Source: an uncultured Oscillospiraceae bacterium
GTDB taxonomy: Bacteria; Bacillota; Clostridia; Oscillospirales; Oscillospiraceae
Assembly: GCA_900763995.1 (NCBI GenBank)
Contig: CAAFMK010000156.1
Location: 1 to 10,300 of the forward strand
Length of the DNA stretch: 10,300 bases
Direction: 5' to 3'
The notes under the pieces were generated by a model. The model was not told the DNA's origin and searched no databases. It worked only from the letters and a program-made list of their open reading frames with translations. The position numbers and the translations under genes are program-made. Positions 1 through 6,357 of this stretch are shown here, in pieces; the stretch's first letter is position 1, and each line of letters opens with the position of its first letter.

Positions 1-106
1 GGTCATTGCCCTCCTCCTGAAGCTGCTTGAGTTTATCCCGGCGAATCTGCAAAAGCTGAGACAGATTCTCCTCCTGAGGAACATTTTGGTTGTTTTTCTC
101 GGCCAT
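1..106 (-). CDS. lysS: Lysyl-tRNA synthetase, N-terminal fragment (cut by window edge)
   Basis: Only the first 35 codons are visible; the gene runs off the low end of the window. The peptide begins MAEKNNQ and contains EENLSQLLQIRRDKLKQLQE, the typical N-terminal helix of class II lysyl-tRNA synthetases, which attach lysine to tRNA(Lys) in the cytoplasm. The start at 106 is preceded by AGGAG at 116-120, with a 9-nt gap. It lies 46 nt after the greA stop with no terminator between, so greA and lysS are probably co-transcribed; greA-lysS is a common gene order in Bacillota. The catalytic motifs lie outside the window, so the call rests on the N-terminal sequence and gene order. Confidence 0.87.
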   Translation of the reverse strand, partial: MAEKNNQNVPQEENLSQLLQIRRDKLKQLQEEGND

Positions 107-152
107 ATTTGACCACTCCTATCTATTTCGGCCAGTTGGCCATGTATCGTAG

Positions 153-626
153 TTATCGCTCTACCTTCAAAATTTTATACTCAATCGGGCCGGCTGGAGC
201 ATCAACCGTCACATCATCCCCAGGATTTTTACCGAGCAGAGCCCGTCCAAAGGGAGAATCCTCAGAGATGGCACCATTCATTGGATCAGCCTCCTGAGAG
301 CCCACGATTTTATAGGAGGTCTCCTCATTAAACTCCTTGTCCAGCACAGTAACTGTGGAACCGATTCTGACATAGGCACCCCCTACATCCTCTTCCTCAA
401 TGACCACATAGTTGGACAGGATCTCATCCAACTCAGCCATACGGGAATAGAGCTTCCCCTGTTCGTTCTTGGCCTCATCATATTCGCTGTTCTCAGACAG
501 ATCGCCGAAGGAGCGGGCCTCTTTGATCAGTTCGGCCACTTCTTTCTCACGGACGGTCTTTAAATAGTTCATCTCGTCCTGCAGCTCCTTGAGCCGCTCT
601 GGACTCAGCTTATACTCCTTTGCCAT
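153..626 (-). CDS. greA: Transcription elongation factor GreA
   Basis: The 157-residue protein matches the usual GreA length of about 158. GreA enters the RNA polymerase secondary channel and stimulates cleavage of backtracked RNA. Residues 1-75 form the antiparallel coiled coil, with the tip motif GDLSENSEYDEAK at 41-53; D42 and E45 are the acidic tip residues that hold the catalytic metal. The rest is the C-terminal FKBP-like domain, with SPFGRALLGKNPGD near its end. The reading frame stays open to an ATG at 749, but that ATG overlaps the promoter, and homology begins at MAKEYKLSPE, so I use 626. The ribosome site is not ideal: AAGGTG lies only 2 nt from the ATG and GGAAAGG lies 13 nt away. 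A terminator hairpin sits in the leader (645-672), and lysS follows. Confidence 0.96.
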   Translation of the reverse strand: MAKEYKLSPERLKELQDEMNYLKTVREKEVAELIKEARSFGDLSENSEYDEAKNEQGKLYSRMAELDEILSNYVVIEEEDVGGAYVRIGSTVTVLDKEFNEETSYKIVGSQEADPMNGAISEDSPFGRALLGKNPGDDVTVDAPAGPIEYKILKVER

Positions 627-644
627 AGCACCTTGCACACCTTT

Positions 645-672
645 CCAAAAAATAGCCCGGAGTAACTCCGGG
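645..672 (-). terminator. Intrinsic terminator in the greA leader
   Basis: On the minus strand, a 7-bp GC-rich stem (CCCGGAG / CTCCGGG, loop TTA, 656-672) is followed after CTA by six U (647-652). It ends about 20 nt before the greA start codon and lies downstream of the consensus promoter at 721-749. Transcripts from that promoter must therefore read through it to express greA. It can also end transcripts from the gene at 733-1425. The GGAAA of the ribosome-site region (642-646) can pair with UUUCC at 671-675, which overlaps the foot of the stem and offers an alternative fold. Confidence 0.72.
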
Positions 673-720
673 AAATACTCATTGTAATCATGTAATGGGT
701 ATAATGATGGATTCTGTGTC

Positions 721-749
721 ATTATATTGGTTTCATGGGGTTCTGTCAA
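721..749 (-). promoter_or_regulatory. Consensus sigma-A promoter for greA-lysS
   Basis: On the minus strand, TTGACA (744-749) is separated by exactly 17 nt from TATAAT (721-726): a full consensus match in both boxes with ideal spacing. Transcription should start near 714, giving a leader of about 88 nt to the greA ATG. The -35 box and part of the spacer lie inside the 3' end of the upstream gene (stop at 733-735). Confidence 0.85.
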
Positions 750-1425
750 GTATTTTTATATCCTCTTGTCCCAGTCTCCCTCCTTCCCACAAAGCCGCCA
801 TTACGCCAAGATCCTCCCGATCCTCCTGGCACAGCTCTGGGGCACAGAGCACCAGTCCGGCCAGCTGAGGCTGTGGCCCATAGAGCTTCAAAGACACCTC
901 ATCCTGACTGCCGCTATCCCCATGAAACTGGATGGCCACTTCCCCCCTCTCCCCCTGGGGCAAAATGGGTATCCCAAACTCCCAACGCAGCCAGTTGGCC
1001 AGCTCCTGTCCCCCACGAGGGACATCCACCACCAGATTACGCACCTTTGGGCACAGCTCGATGGCTGTCCGTTTTACATCACGGTCTGCCCGCTGTCCCC
1101 GCAGGGCCACAGTAGCACGGTCTGGTGCTAAACCTCTGCATACAAGACTTTCTATTGCAAGGGAGGTGGCCTGTGTGCGCACGAAGGGCGCAGTCTCCAC
1201 AGGTCGCAGTCCATAGGCGGTCAAAGCTGCCCAATCCTCAAACTCTTTGGGGGTCAACAGCCGCACCACGCCACACTGGCGCAGGTTCCGCCCCGCTTTT
1301 TTTAGTCGGTGCCCTGCCCAGAATCCCTGTGGGTCGATTTCTGTATAGAGAATGGACATACCATACAGATGGCCGGGCGAAGCGCTCCCTTTCCCCCGAT
1401 GGGAAAATCTCAGTCGGCCAATCAT
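733..1425 (-). CDS. Conserved-looking hypothetical protein, about 230 residues
   Basis: I do not recognise a family. It is a soluble, Arg- and Leu-rich protein with no signal peptide or membrane segment. The N-terminal half contains RLLTPKEFEDWAAL and YGLRPVETAPFVR. The central part alternates predicted strand and helix (RATVALRGQRADRDV, then VRNLVVDVPRGGQELA, then LRWEFGIPILP), which suggests an alpha/beta fold; no catalytic signature is clear. The start at 1425 is uncertain. It follows GGGGGGGG-CTGG directly, and a better GGAGGG lies about 18 nt away, too far for normal use. A second in-frame ATG at 1359 has no ribosome site. The gene stands alone between the spoIIR terminator and the greA promoter. 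Its 3' end carries the greA -35 box, so its end and greA regulation are physically linked. Confidence 0.72.
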   Translation of the reverse strand: MIGRLRFSHRGKGSASPGHLYGMSILYTEIDPQGFWAGHRLKKAGRNLRQCGVVRLLTPKEFEDWAALTAYGLRPVETAPFVRTQATSLAIESLVCRGLAPDRATVALRGQRADRDVKRTAIELCPKVRNLVVDVPRGGQELANWLRWEFGIPILPQGERGEVAIQFHGDSGSQDEVSLKLYGPQPQLAGLVLCAPELCQEDREDLGVMAALWEGGRLGQEDIKILDRTP

Positions 1426-1429
1426 CCAG

Positions 1430-1449
1430 CCCCCCCCTTTTTTCCCTCC
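1430..1449 (-). repeat. A6-G8 homopolymer tract before the start of the 733-1425 gene
   Basis: Reading toward the start codon, the minus strand has GGAGGG, then six A (1438-1443), then eight G (1430-1437), then CTGG and ATG. A run this long between a Shine-Dalgarno-like box and a start codon is unusual in the window. A change in its length would alter the spacing of the ribosome site but not the reading frame. Confidence 0.6.
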
Positions 1450-1485
1450 AATATATGCGTGTGAGAGAGAAACATTCCTTATTGG

Positions 1486-1525
1486 AAAAAATCAGCCCGC
1501 TGAACAGTTCAACGGACTGATTTTT
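1486..1525 (-). terminator. Strong intrinsic terminator after spoIIR
   Basis: On the minus strand this is a continuous 18-bp stem (1487-1504 with 1508-1525, loop CUG) ending in a U6 run at 1486-1491. Two pairs are U-G on the minus strand but would be A-C mismatches on the plus strand, so it is built for minus-strand RNA. It lies about 72 nt after the spoIIR stop and closes that transcript. The A-rich opposite arm would also allow some termination on the plus strand, where I see no gene. Confidence 0.85.
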
Positions 1526-1597
1526 GTACTATTTTATCACACTGTGAATAAACATAGACGGTACATTTTCCCGTGATCCACACAAAATTGCGTAAAA

Positions 1598-2221
1598 TTA
1601 TCTGTTTGAGATCCACTCCTGAAACTGGCCCAGCAGCTCCATCCCTTTGAATTTGAGCACATAGCCCTGGTTTTCCTCTGTAACAAGGGCCGCCTGTTGT
1701 GGCGTAAAATAACCGGCCTGTGTGGCATAATCTACTGTTTGGCTGGCCGCCCCCAGGCACAGGGGCGGGAAGGCCACACACCACCAGTTTTGTCCCGCTC
1801 CCTCTCCAATGGTCACGCGCAGCGCGGTGTAGTTCCCAGCTGGAAGAGAAAAGTCCTGATACTCCTTGGTGGGGAACCAGCATTGGGTCAGTTGGGCCGT
1901 GACTGGATAGTCAAAGCCCTGTTCCTCCACCACTTTTTGTCCTGCTTCTGCCAGATCATCCAGATGGCCCTCCAGCACCTGACGGGCCTCCTCCAGAGTC
2001 GCCCCTTCCGGATAGATTTCTTTCGCTTCTGCCAACACCTGATCCCGCACTGCCAGCTTGAGGGCCTGATCCTCATCCCGGTCTGAATTTGCGATGATGT
2101 GCAGCCGAATCATGGAGTCAGCCAGCTCCTGCTGCTCCTGCCCCAGCCAGCTTCCAGTGGTCAGCGCCGCCAAAATACCAAAAATAAGTGCGATTTCCCA
2201 TACTTTCATGTTACGATCCAT
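1598..2221 (-). CDS. spoIIR: Stage II sporulation protein R
   Basis: SpoIIR is the forespore-made secreted or membrane-tethered signal that triggers SpoIIGA to process pro-sigma-E in the mother cell (known for the family). The 207-residue product has an N-terminal hydrophobic segment at about residues 6-26 that should act as signal or anchor. The family core follows: IRLHIIANSDRDEDQALKL at 38-56, YQDFSLPAGNYTALRV at 121-136 and GEGAGQNWWCVAFPPLC at 139-155. The start at 2221 is chosen for AGGAGG at 2226-2231 (4-nt gap). An ATG four codons on is possible, but its 16-nt gap is worse. The gene is intact. It lies 76 nt after ispE, from which it is separated by a terminator. I found no convincing sigma-F promoter in the short gap. 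Confidence 0.94.
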   Translation of the reverse strand: MDRNMKVWEIALIFGILAALTTGSWLGQEQQELADSMIRLHIIANSDRDEDQALKLAVRDQVLAEAKEIYPEGATLEEARQVLEGHLDDLAEAGQKVVEEQGFDYPVTAQLTQCWFPTKEYQDFSLPAGNYTALRVTIGEGAGQNWWCVAFPPLCLGAASQTVDYATQAGYFTPQQAALVTEENQGYVLKFKGMELLGQFQEWISNR

Positions 2222-2237
2222 ATGTCCTCCTGGGGCG

Positions 2238-2281
2238 AAAAAACTGCCCATACCATAAAGCTAAGATGCCTTACAGTATGG
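2238..2281 (-). terminator. Intrinsic terminator between ispE and spoIIR
   Basis: On the minus strand a 14-bp stem (2248-2281, six-base loop AUCUUA, three G-U pairs) is followed after GCAG by six U (2238-2243). It begins about 17 nt after the ispE stop and ends only 6 nt before the spoIIR AGGAGG box. There is no room for a promoter downstream of it, so spoIIR mRNA must include or read through this hairpin, unless a start site lies within it. Confidence 0.82.
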
Positions 2282-2297
2282 ACAATGTTGTGGGGTT

Positions 2298-3149
2298 TTA
2301 AACCGTCTGAGACAAGAATGTCTCCTTGCAGCACTCTTTGAGCTGCTCATAGGCCCCCTGGGCCCTGCTCCTGTCCTCAAACAGGCCAAATACTGTGGGG
2401 CCAGTCCCACTCATACTGGCACCCAATGCCCCGTGCTGGATCAGCACATTTTTAAGATCATAAATCCGGGCCACCTGCCGTTGTGGCAGCGCCTCCTCAA
2501 AGACATTGTACATCCTGCGGGCTACCCCAATCAAGTCTCCCGCCTCCAAGGCCGCAATGGCCCCCTTGGTATCTGGATGCCGCCGCAGACGGATGCTGTC
2601 AATGCAGGCAAAAAGCGCCGGTGTGGAGATGGAAAAGTCCGGCTTACACACCACCACCCAACACTTCGGAAGGGCGGGCAGTGTGGTCAGTACCTCACCA
2701 CGCCCCTCTGCCAGAGCTGTGTTGCCCATTACGCAGTAAGGCACATCAGAGCCAACCTTCTCCCCAACCTGGGCCAGTTCATGCAAAGCAAAGGGATACC
2801 CGTCCATCTTGTTGAGTGCCCGCAACACAGCCGCAGCATCACTGCTGCCACCCGCCATACCTGCACAGACTGGGATATTCTTTTCTATGGTGATGGTCAG
2901 GTCATGGGGCTTCTCTCCCCGAGCCGCCCAGTATTGCAGCGCCGCCTGAGCAGCCAGATTTTTTTCATTATTGGGCAGGAAATGCAGATTTGTTTTCACC
3001 CGCAGACCCTGACCCGCTGACTTCTCCAAGCTCAGATTGTCCATCAGGTCAATAGACTGCATAATCATACGCATATCGTGATAGCCGTCCATACGCTTGG
3101 ACAACACATCCAAGGTGAGATTCAATTTTGCATTGGCCTGAGTCACCAT
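2298..3149 (-). CDS. ispE: 4-diphosphocytidyl-2-C-methyl-D-erythritol kinase
   Basis: This cytoplasmic GHMP-family kinase phosphorylates CDP-methylerythritol in the MEP pathway of isoprenoid precursor synthesis. The 283-residue protein has the normal length. The substrate-site lysine is K8 in ANAKLNLTLDV, followed by DGYH at 21-24. The ATP-binding glycine-rich loop is PVCAGMAGGSSDAA at 93-106, the catalytic aspartate is D135 in GSDVPYC, and the C-terminal GHMP motif is SGTGPTVFGLF at 247-257. The start is set at the ATG at 3149 because GGGAGG (3158-3163) sits 8 nt before it. A longer frame from a GTG at 3158 would begin inside that ribosome site. It begins 15 nt after the DUF1015 gene, so the two are surely co-transcribed, and it is followed by a terminator. 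Confidence 0.97.
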   Translation of the reverse strand: MVTQANAKLNLTLDVLSKRMDGYHDMRMIMQSIDLMDNLSLEKSAGQGLRVKTNLHFLPNNEKNLAAQAALQYWAARGEKPHDLTITIEKNIPVCAGMAGGSSDAAAVLRALNKMDGYPFALHELAQVGEKVGSDVPYCVMGNTALAEGRGEVLTTLPALPKCWVVVCKPDFSISTPALFACIDSIRLRRHPDTKGAIAALEAGDLIGVARRMYNVFEEALPQRQVARIYDLKNVLIQHGALGASMSGTGPTVFGLFEDRSRAQGAYEQLKECCKETFLSQTV

Positions 3150-3164
3150 AACAGACACCTCCCA

Positions 3165-4454
3165 TTACTCTCGAATTCGTCTTGCCTCCAGATAAAACCG
3201 CTTGTCATGGGCCTCTCCCATAGAAAAGGTCTTTCTTGGCAGCACGCCGTCATGGATGACAGTGGGAAATAAATCATTTTTTTCCATATGGGGCAGCAGG
3301 AAGGCCACTGCGTCCTCCCGCTCCTCAGCCAGCTTTTGGGCCACATCCGCCCCGTGGATATAGTCGATCCTGGCCTTGGGATGGGTTGCGATATAGTCAT
3401 CCAAAAATACTTGCAGCGTACCAACTGGCAGCTGCTGGGCAGGATCTGGAACAGTGATCTCTCCGCGGCTCCATCGGCCAGCCACAAATGAGATGGTATG
3501 TCCCGCTCCCTGTGTCTGTACGGCGTTGGGGTAATACTCCAGCAGGGCATCTAACAGCGCTTCTGGCTGTACACCAAACACCACCCGATGAATAGGCTCA
3601 AACTCCAACGAGGCATCGTGGAGGTTCACAAGCTCACACAGTGCGTATCGGGATGGCAGAGTCTCCCAGTGCTCTCTGGGAGCCAGGTTTTTCGCCCGTT
3701 CGTAGCACTCTTTGGCAGTAGCCAAGGAGTGATTTCCATCCCCCATCGCAAACAGAAGTACCGGCTCTTCCTGCTCCAGGTGGTACCGCTGCTGAAATGA
3801 TACCGGGTCTGCCAATGCGGCAATGGCGGAGAGAACTTGCTCCTGCTGTCCGGCGGTCAATTTCCACCCTGTAATGTGTCCACCCTGCTCCATCAGGTCA
3901 AAATTGTAGACACATTCCATCTCCTCTTTCTGGTTGGACAACGGCTCAATCACGGTCTGCTCTGGGTCATCTGCCAACAGCATGGCATGGGGCAGCTCCA
4001 CAGGTGCATTTTTCCGCACTGCTACACGGGGTGGAATGCGGGAGAGGACGGTACCCTCTGTGGCTCTCACTAATGCGCTGGATCCCGGCTCATAGTCATA
4101 CTGCTCCAGGTCGATCCTGCCCACCAGACCCCGGCGCACAGCACCACTGTGTAAAGTCCGCTCCACATAAATCAGGCAATCCTGGTACTCCTGAAAACGA
4201 CCCTCTCTTAAATAGCGGGACATTGTGGTATTGATTTCCATAATATCCGTTTCCATATCGGGCCCTTCCAGACAGCTCTCTGGCAGGATCAGGCGCAGCG
4301 CAGAGGGTGCTCTCCCCACCCGTTCCTCAACCCGCTGCCAGTAATCAGGCTGTGAGGTGTATTGGTCACAGGCCACTACACTCCAAAGGGACAGATCGCA
4401 CTCCTTTGGCAGGAGAATATCCGCTGGTTGGAACACTGTATTACTGTTTTTCAT
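3165..4454 (-). CDS. DUF1015 family protein
   Basis: This 429-residue soluble protein belongs to the DUF1015 (COG4198) family. Supporting sequence includes the N-terminal VFQPADILLPKE; VACDQYTSQPDYW at 27-39; RATEGTVLSRIPPRV at 130-144 with RKNAPVELPHAMLLADD at 147-163; and the family box GDGNHSLATAKECYE at 238-252. The biochemical role is not established as far as I know. The G-D-G-N-H box resembles, in my reading, the DG-H-H-R type box of ParB/sulfiredoxin-fold proteins, which include an archaeal serine kinase. I recall clostridial relatives near serine-synthesis genes, and here it follows a ThrH-type phosphatase. The start at 4454 has AAGGTG at 4459-4464 (4-nt gap). It leads into ispE 15 nt later. 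A short palindrome and a longer inverted repeat lie upstream. Confidence 0.85.
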   Translation of the reverse strand: MKNSNTVFQPADILLPKECDLSLWSVVACDQYTSQPDYWQRVEERVGRAPSALRLILPESCLEGPDMETDIMEINTTMSRYLREGRFQEYQDCLIYVERTLHSGAVRRGLVGRIDLEQYDYEPGSSALVRATEGTVLSRIPPRVAVRKNAPVELPHAMLLADDPEQTVIEPLSNQKEEMECVYNFDLMEQGGHITGWKLTAGQQEQVLSAIAALADPVSFQQRYHLEQEEPVLLFAMGDGNHSLATAKECYERAKNLAPREHWETLPSRYALCELVNLHDASLEFEPIHRVVFGVQPEALLDALLEYYPNAVQTQGAGHTISFVAGRWSRGEITVPDPAQQLPVGTLQVFLDDYIATHPKARIDYIHGADVAQKLAEEREDAVAFLLPHMEKNDLFPTVIHDGVLPRKTFSMGEAHDKRFYLEARRIRE

Positions 4455-4471
4455 GATACACCTTATTTTCT

Positions 4472-4486
4472 GTCACAGTTTGTGAC
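4472..4486. repeat. Palindrome GTCACA-N3-TGTGAC before the DUF1015 gene
   Basis: A perfect 6-bp inverted repeat with a 3-nt centre lies 18 nt upstream of the DUF1015 start codon and 7 nt upstream of its ribosome site. No U run follows on either strand, so it is not a terminator. Its dyad could be a repressor site or a small mRNA hairpin next to the ribosome site. I cannot name a binding protein. Confidence 0.5.
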
Positions 4487-4500
4487 GATTCTCTTCCATT

Positions 4501-4538
4501 TAGCCCAGCCTACTGGTTGCTGTCCATCCACTGGGCTA
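4501..4538 (-). repeat. Inverted repeat between thrH-like gene and DUF1015 gene
   Basis: Eight base pairs (TAGCCCAG / CTGGGCTA) enclose a 22-nt interior with a possible further 3-bp TGG/CCA pairing. It starts 18 nt after the stop of the upstream gene. There is no U tract after it (AATGGAAGAG follows), so it does not look like an intrinsic terminator. It may stabilise the 3' end of the upstream message or be a weak transcription pause. Confidence 0.45.
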
Positions 4539-4555
4539 TCTGCGCCTATCCCACC

Positions 4556-5164
4556 TTACAGCGCTTTTTGAATGGCTGCCAGCAGATCATCAAACTCCTC
4601 ATAGGCGGGCAGCTCTGGGTGGTCTGCCTTGATCTGCTGGGTGCTCTTAAAGAGGAAGCCGGCCTTACTGGCCTGAATCATGCCCAGATCATTAAAGCTG
4701 TCTCCAGCGGCAATGGTCTGATAGCCAATGGACTGCAGCCCCCGCACAGTGGTCAGCTTGGACTGCTCGCAGCGCATTCGATAGCCTATGATGGTGCCGT
4801 CCTCCGCCACTTCCAGGGTATTACAGAAAATAGTGGGCCAGCCCAGCTTCTCCATCAGCGGCTTTGCAAACTGCTCAAAGGTATCACTGAGGATAATAAC
4901 CTGGGTCTGCTCTCTCAGCTTGTCCAAAAATGCCCGTGCCCCGGGCAGGGGGTCAATGGTGGCAATGGTGGCCTGGATCTCCTTTAGCCCCAGACCGTGC
5001 TCCTTCAAAATCCCCAGCCGCCAGGTCATCAGCTTATCATAGTCTGGCTCATCACGGGTGGTGCGCTTCAGCTCTGGGATTCCGCTGGCCTGTGCAAAGG
5101 CGATCCAGATCTCAGGAACCAGAACCCCCTCCATATCCAGACAGACAATATTCATATCTTTCAT
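4556..5164 (-). CDS. thrH: ThrH-type phosphoserine phosphatase / homoserine phosphotransferase
   Basis: This 202-residue HAD-superfamily enzyme is close in sequence to ThrH, which dephosphorylates phosphoserine and can pass the phosphate to homoserine (known for Pseudomonas ThrH). HAD motif I is DMEGV at 10-14 (nucleophile D10, acid E12), with the ThrH-like LVPEIWIAFA after it. TTRDEPDYDKLM at 35-46 is a ThrH family stretch, motif II is LSDTFEQFAKPLM at 92-104 (S93), K136 is the likely motif III lysine, and motif IV is GDSFND at 154-159 (D155, D159). The start at 5164 has AGGAG 8 nt before it; the next ATG (codon 4) has no ribosome site at proper distance. It overlaps the aminotransferase stop by 4 nt (ATGA), implying translational coupling. 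Which activity dominates here cannot be told from sequence. Confidence 0.9.
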   Translation of the reverse strand: MKDMNIVCLDMEGVLVPEIWIAFAQASGIPELKRTTRDEPDYDKLMTWRLGILKEHGLGLKEIQATIATIDPLPGARAFLDKLREQTQVIILSDTFEQFAKPLMEKLGWPTIFCNTLEVAEDGTIIGYRMRCEQSKLTTVRGLQSIGYQTIAAGDSFNDLGMIQASKAGFLFKSTQQIKADHPELPAYEEFDDLLAAIQKAL

Positions 5165-6357
5165 GATTGTGACTCCTCTCTCTCCTGTTTCCGGCGCAGG
5201 TTGGTCAGGAAATTGTCCATCCGTGTGATGGACTCAGCAATATCCCGCATAGAAGCGGCATAACAGGCCCGCACAAATCCCTCGCCCCCTGGGCCGAAGG
5301 CATTACCGGGAATAACCGCTACTTTCTCCTCCATCAGAAAACGCTCACAAAACTCCTCACTGGTCAGACCAGTAGAGCGAATGTCCGGGAACACATAAAA
5401 GGCCCCCTTGGGCTCAAAGCAGCTCAGTCCGATCCGATTCAGGTTTTCAACCAGATACCGGCGGCGGCTGTCGTACTCCTCACGCATATGGGAGATGTCC
5501 CCATCCCCATTGCGCATGGCCTCCACCGCTGCGTACTGGCTGGTGGTGGGGGCAGACATGATGCCAAACTGATGCAGCTTTGTCATGGCGGCAATGATGG
5601 GCTTTGGCGCACACACATATCCCATACGCCATCCGGTCATAGCATGGCTTTTGGAGAAACCATTGACAACAACTGTGCGCTCATACATATCAGTCAAATT
5701 GGCAAGGGACACATGGCGCTGCCCATAGGTCAATTCCGCATAGATCTCATCTGAAATCACCATAATATCTGTTCCGCGCAGAACCTCTGCAATGGACTCC
5801 AGATCCCGGCGCTCCATAATACCCCCAGTGGGATTTGATGGGAAGGGCAGCACCAGCACCTTGGTCTTTGGGGTGATAGCTTCCCGCAGCTGCTGTGCAG
5901 TCAGTCTGAACTGATCCTCTGCCCTGAGCTCAACATACTTGGGCACCCCTCCAGCCATCTCAGCCAATGGGCCATAGCACACAAAAGATGGCACGGGAAT
6001 AATGACCTCATCTCCGGGATCCAGCAGGATCCGCAGGGCCAGATCAATGGCCTCACTGCCGCCCACTGTGACAAGGATCTGACTATTATAGTCATATTGA
6101 AGATCAAAGCGTCGATTGAGGTAGGCCGAAATCTCCCGCCGCAGCTGGAGCATACCTGCATTGGAGGTATATTTTGTATGTCCCCGCTCCAGTGAGTAGA
6201 TGCCTGCGTCCCGAATATGCCAGGGGGTCACAAAGTCCGGCTCTCCAATGCCAAGAGAGATGGCATCTGTCATCTCCTCCAAAATATCAAAAAACTTTCG
6301 GATTCCAGAGGGCTTGACGCCCTTGATCTTTTCATTTAGGATATTGTCATAGTTCAT
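5161..6357 (-). CDS. Class I/II pyridoxal-phosphate aminotransferase
   Basis: This 398-residue fold-type I aminotransferase belongs to the aspartate/aromatic aminotransferase group. Visible landmarks are ISLGIGEPDFVTP at 33-45 (substrate loop), GGSEAID at 99-105 (PLP phosphate), SNPTGG at 174-179 (N175), SDEIYAELTYG at 202-212 (D203 to pyridine nitrogen, Y206), the Schiff-base lysine K236 in GFSKSHAMTGWRMGY, and R363 in GFVRACYA, which binds the substrate carboxylate. Substrate cannot be read from sequence. It overlaps the Lrp-type regulator by 4 nt upstream (ATGA) and the ThrH-type phosphatase by 4 nt downstream. The three products are therefore made together, and a role in serine, homoserine or related amino-acid metabolism is likely. 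A GGGAG lies 11 nt before the start. Confidence 0.94.
   Translation of the reverse strand: MNYDNILNEKIKGVKPSGIRKFFDILEEMTDAISLGIGEPDFVTPWHIRDAGIYSLERGHTKYTSNAGMLQLRREISAYLNRRFDLQYDYNSQILVTVGGSEAIDLALRILLDPGDEVIIPVPSFVCYGPLAEMAGGVPKYVELRAEDQFRLTAQQLREAITPKTKVLVLPFPSNPTGGIMERRDLESIAEVLRGTDIMVISDEIYAELTYGQRHVSLANLTDMYERTVVVNGFSKSHAMTGWRMGYVCAPKPIIAAMTKLHQFGIMSAPTTSQYAAVEAMRNGDGDISHMREEYDSRRRYLVENLNRIGLSCFEPKGAFYVFPDIRSTGLTSEEFCERFLMEEKVAVIPGNAFGPGGEGFVRACYAASMRDIAESITRMDNFLTNLRRKQEREESQS

Noticed and set aside
130..141. GGCCAGTTGGCC palindrome between greA and lysS.
   Set aside because: Only 4 bp with a 4-nt loop and no U tract; too weak for a terminator, and lysS needs read-through.
548..683. 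Short leader peptide in the greA leader starting at ATG near 683 and overlapping the greA start.
   Set aside because: There is no Shine-Dalgarno sequence before it and no regulatory codon run; most likely chance.
627..749. Longer GreA with a 41-residue N-terminal extension from an ATG at 749.
   Set aside because: The ATG lies in the -35 box, homology to GreA begins at MAKEYKL, and the extension would be encoded by the promoter and terminator.
3150..3158. GTG start for ispE at 3158.
   Set aside because: The GTG overlaps the GGGAGG ribosome site, which is spaced 8 nt from the ATG at 3149.
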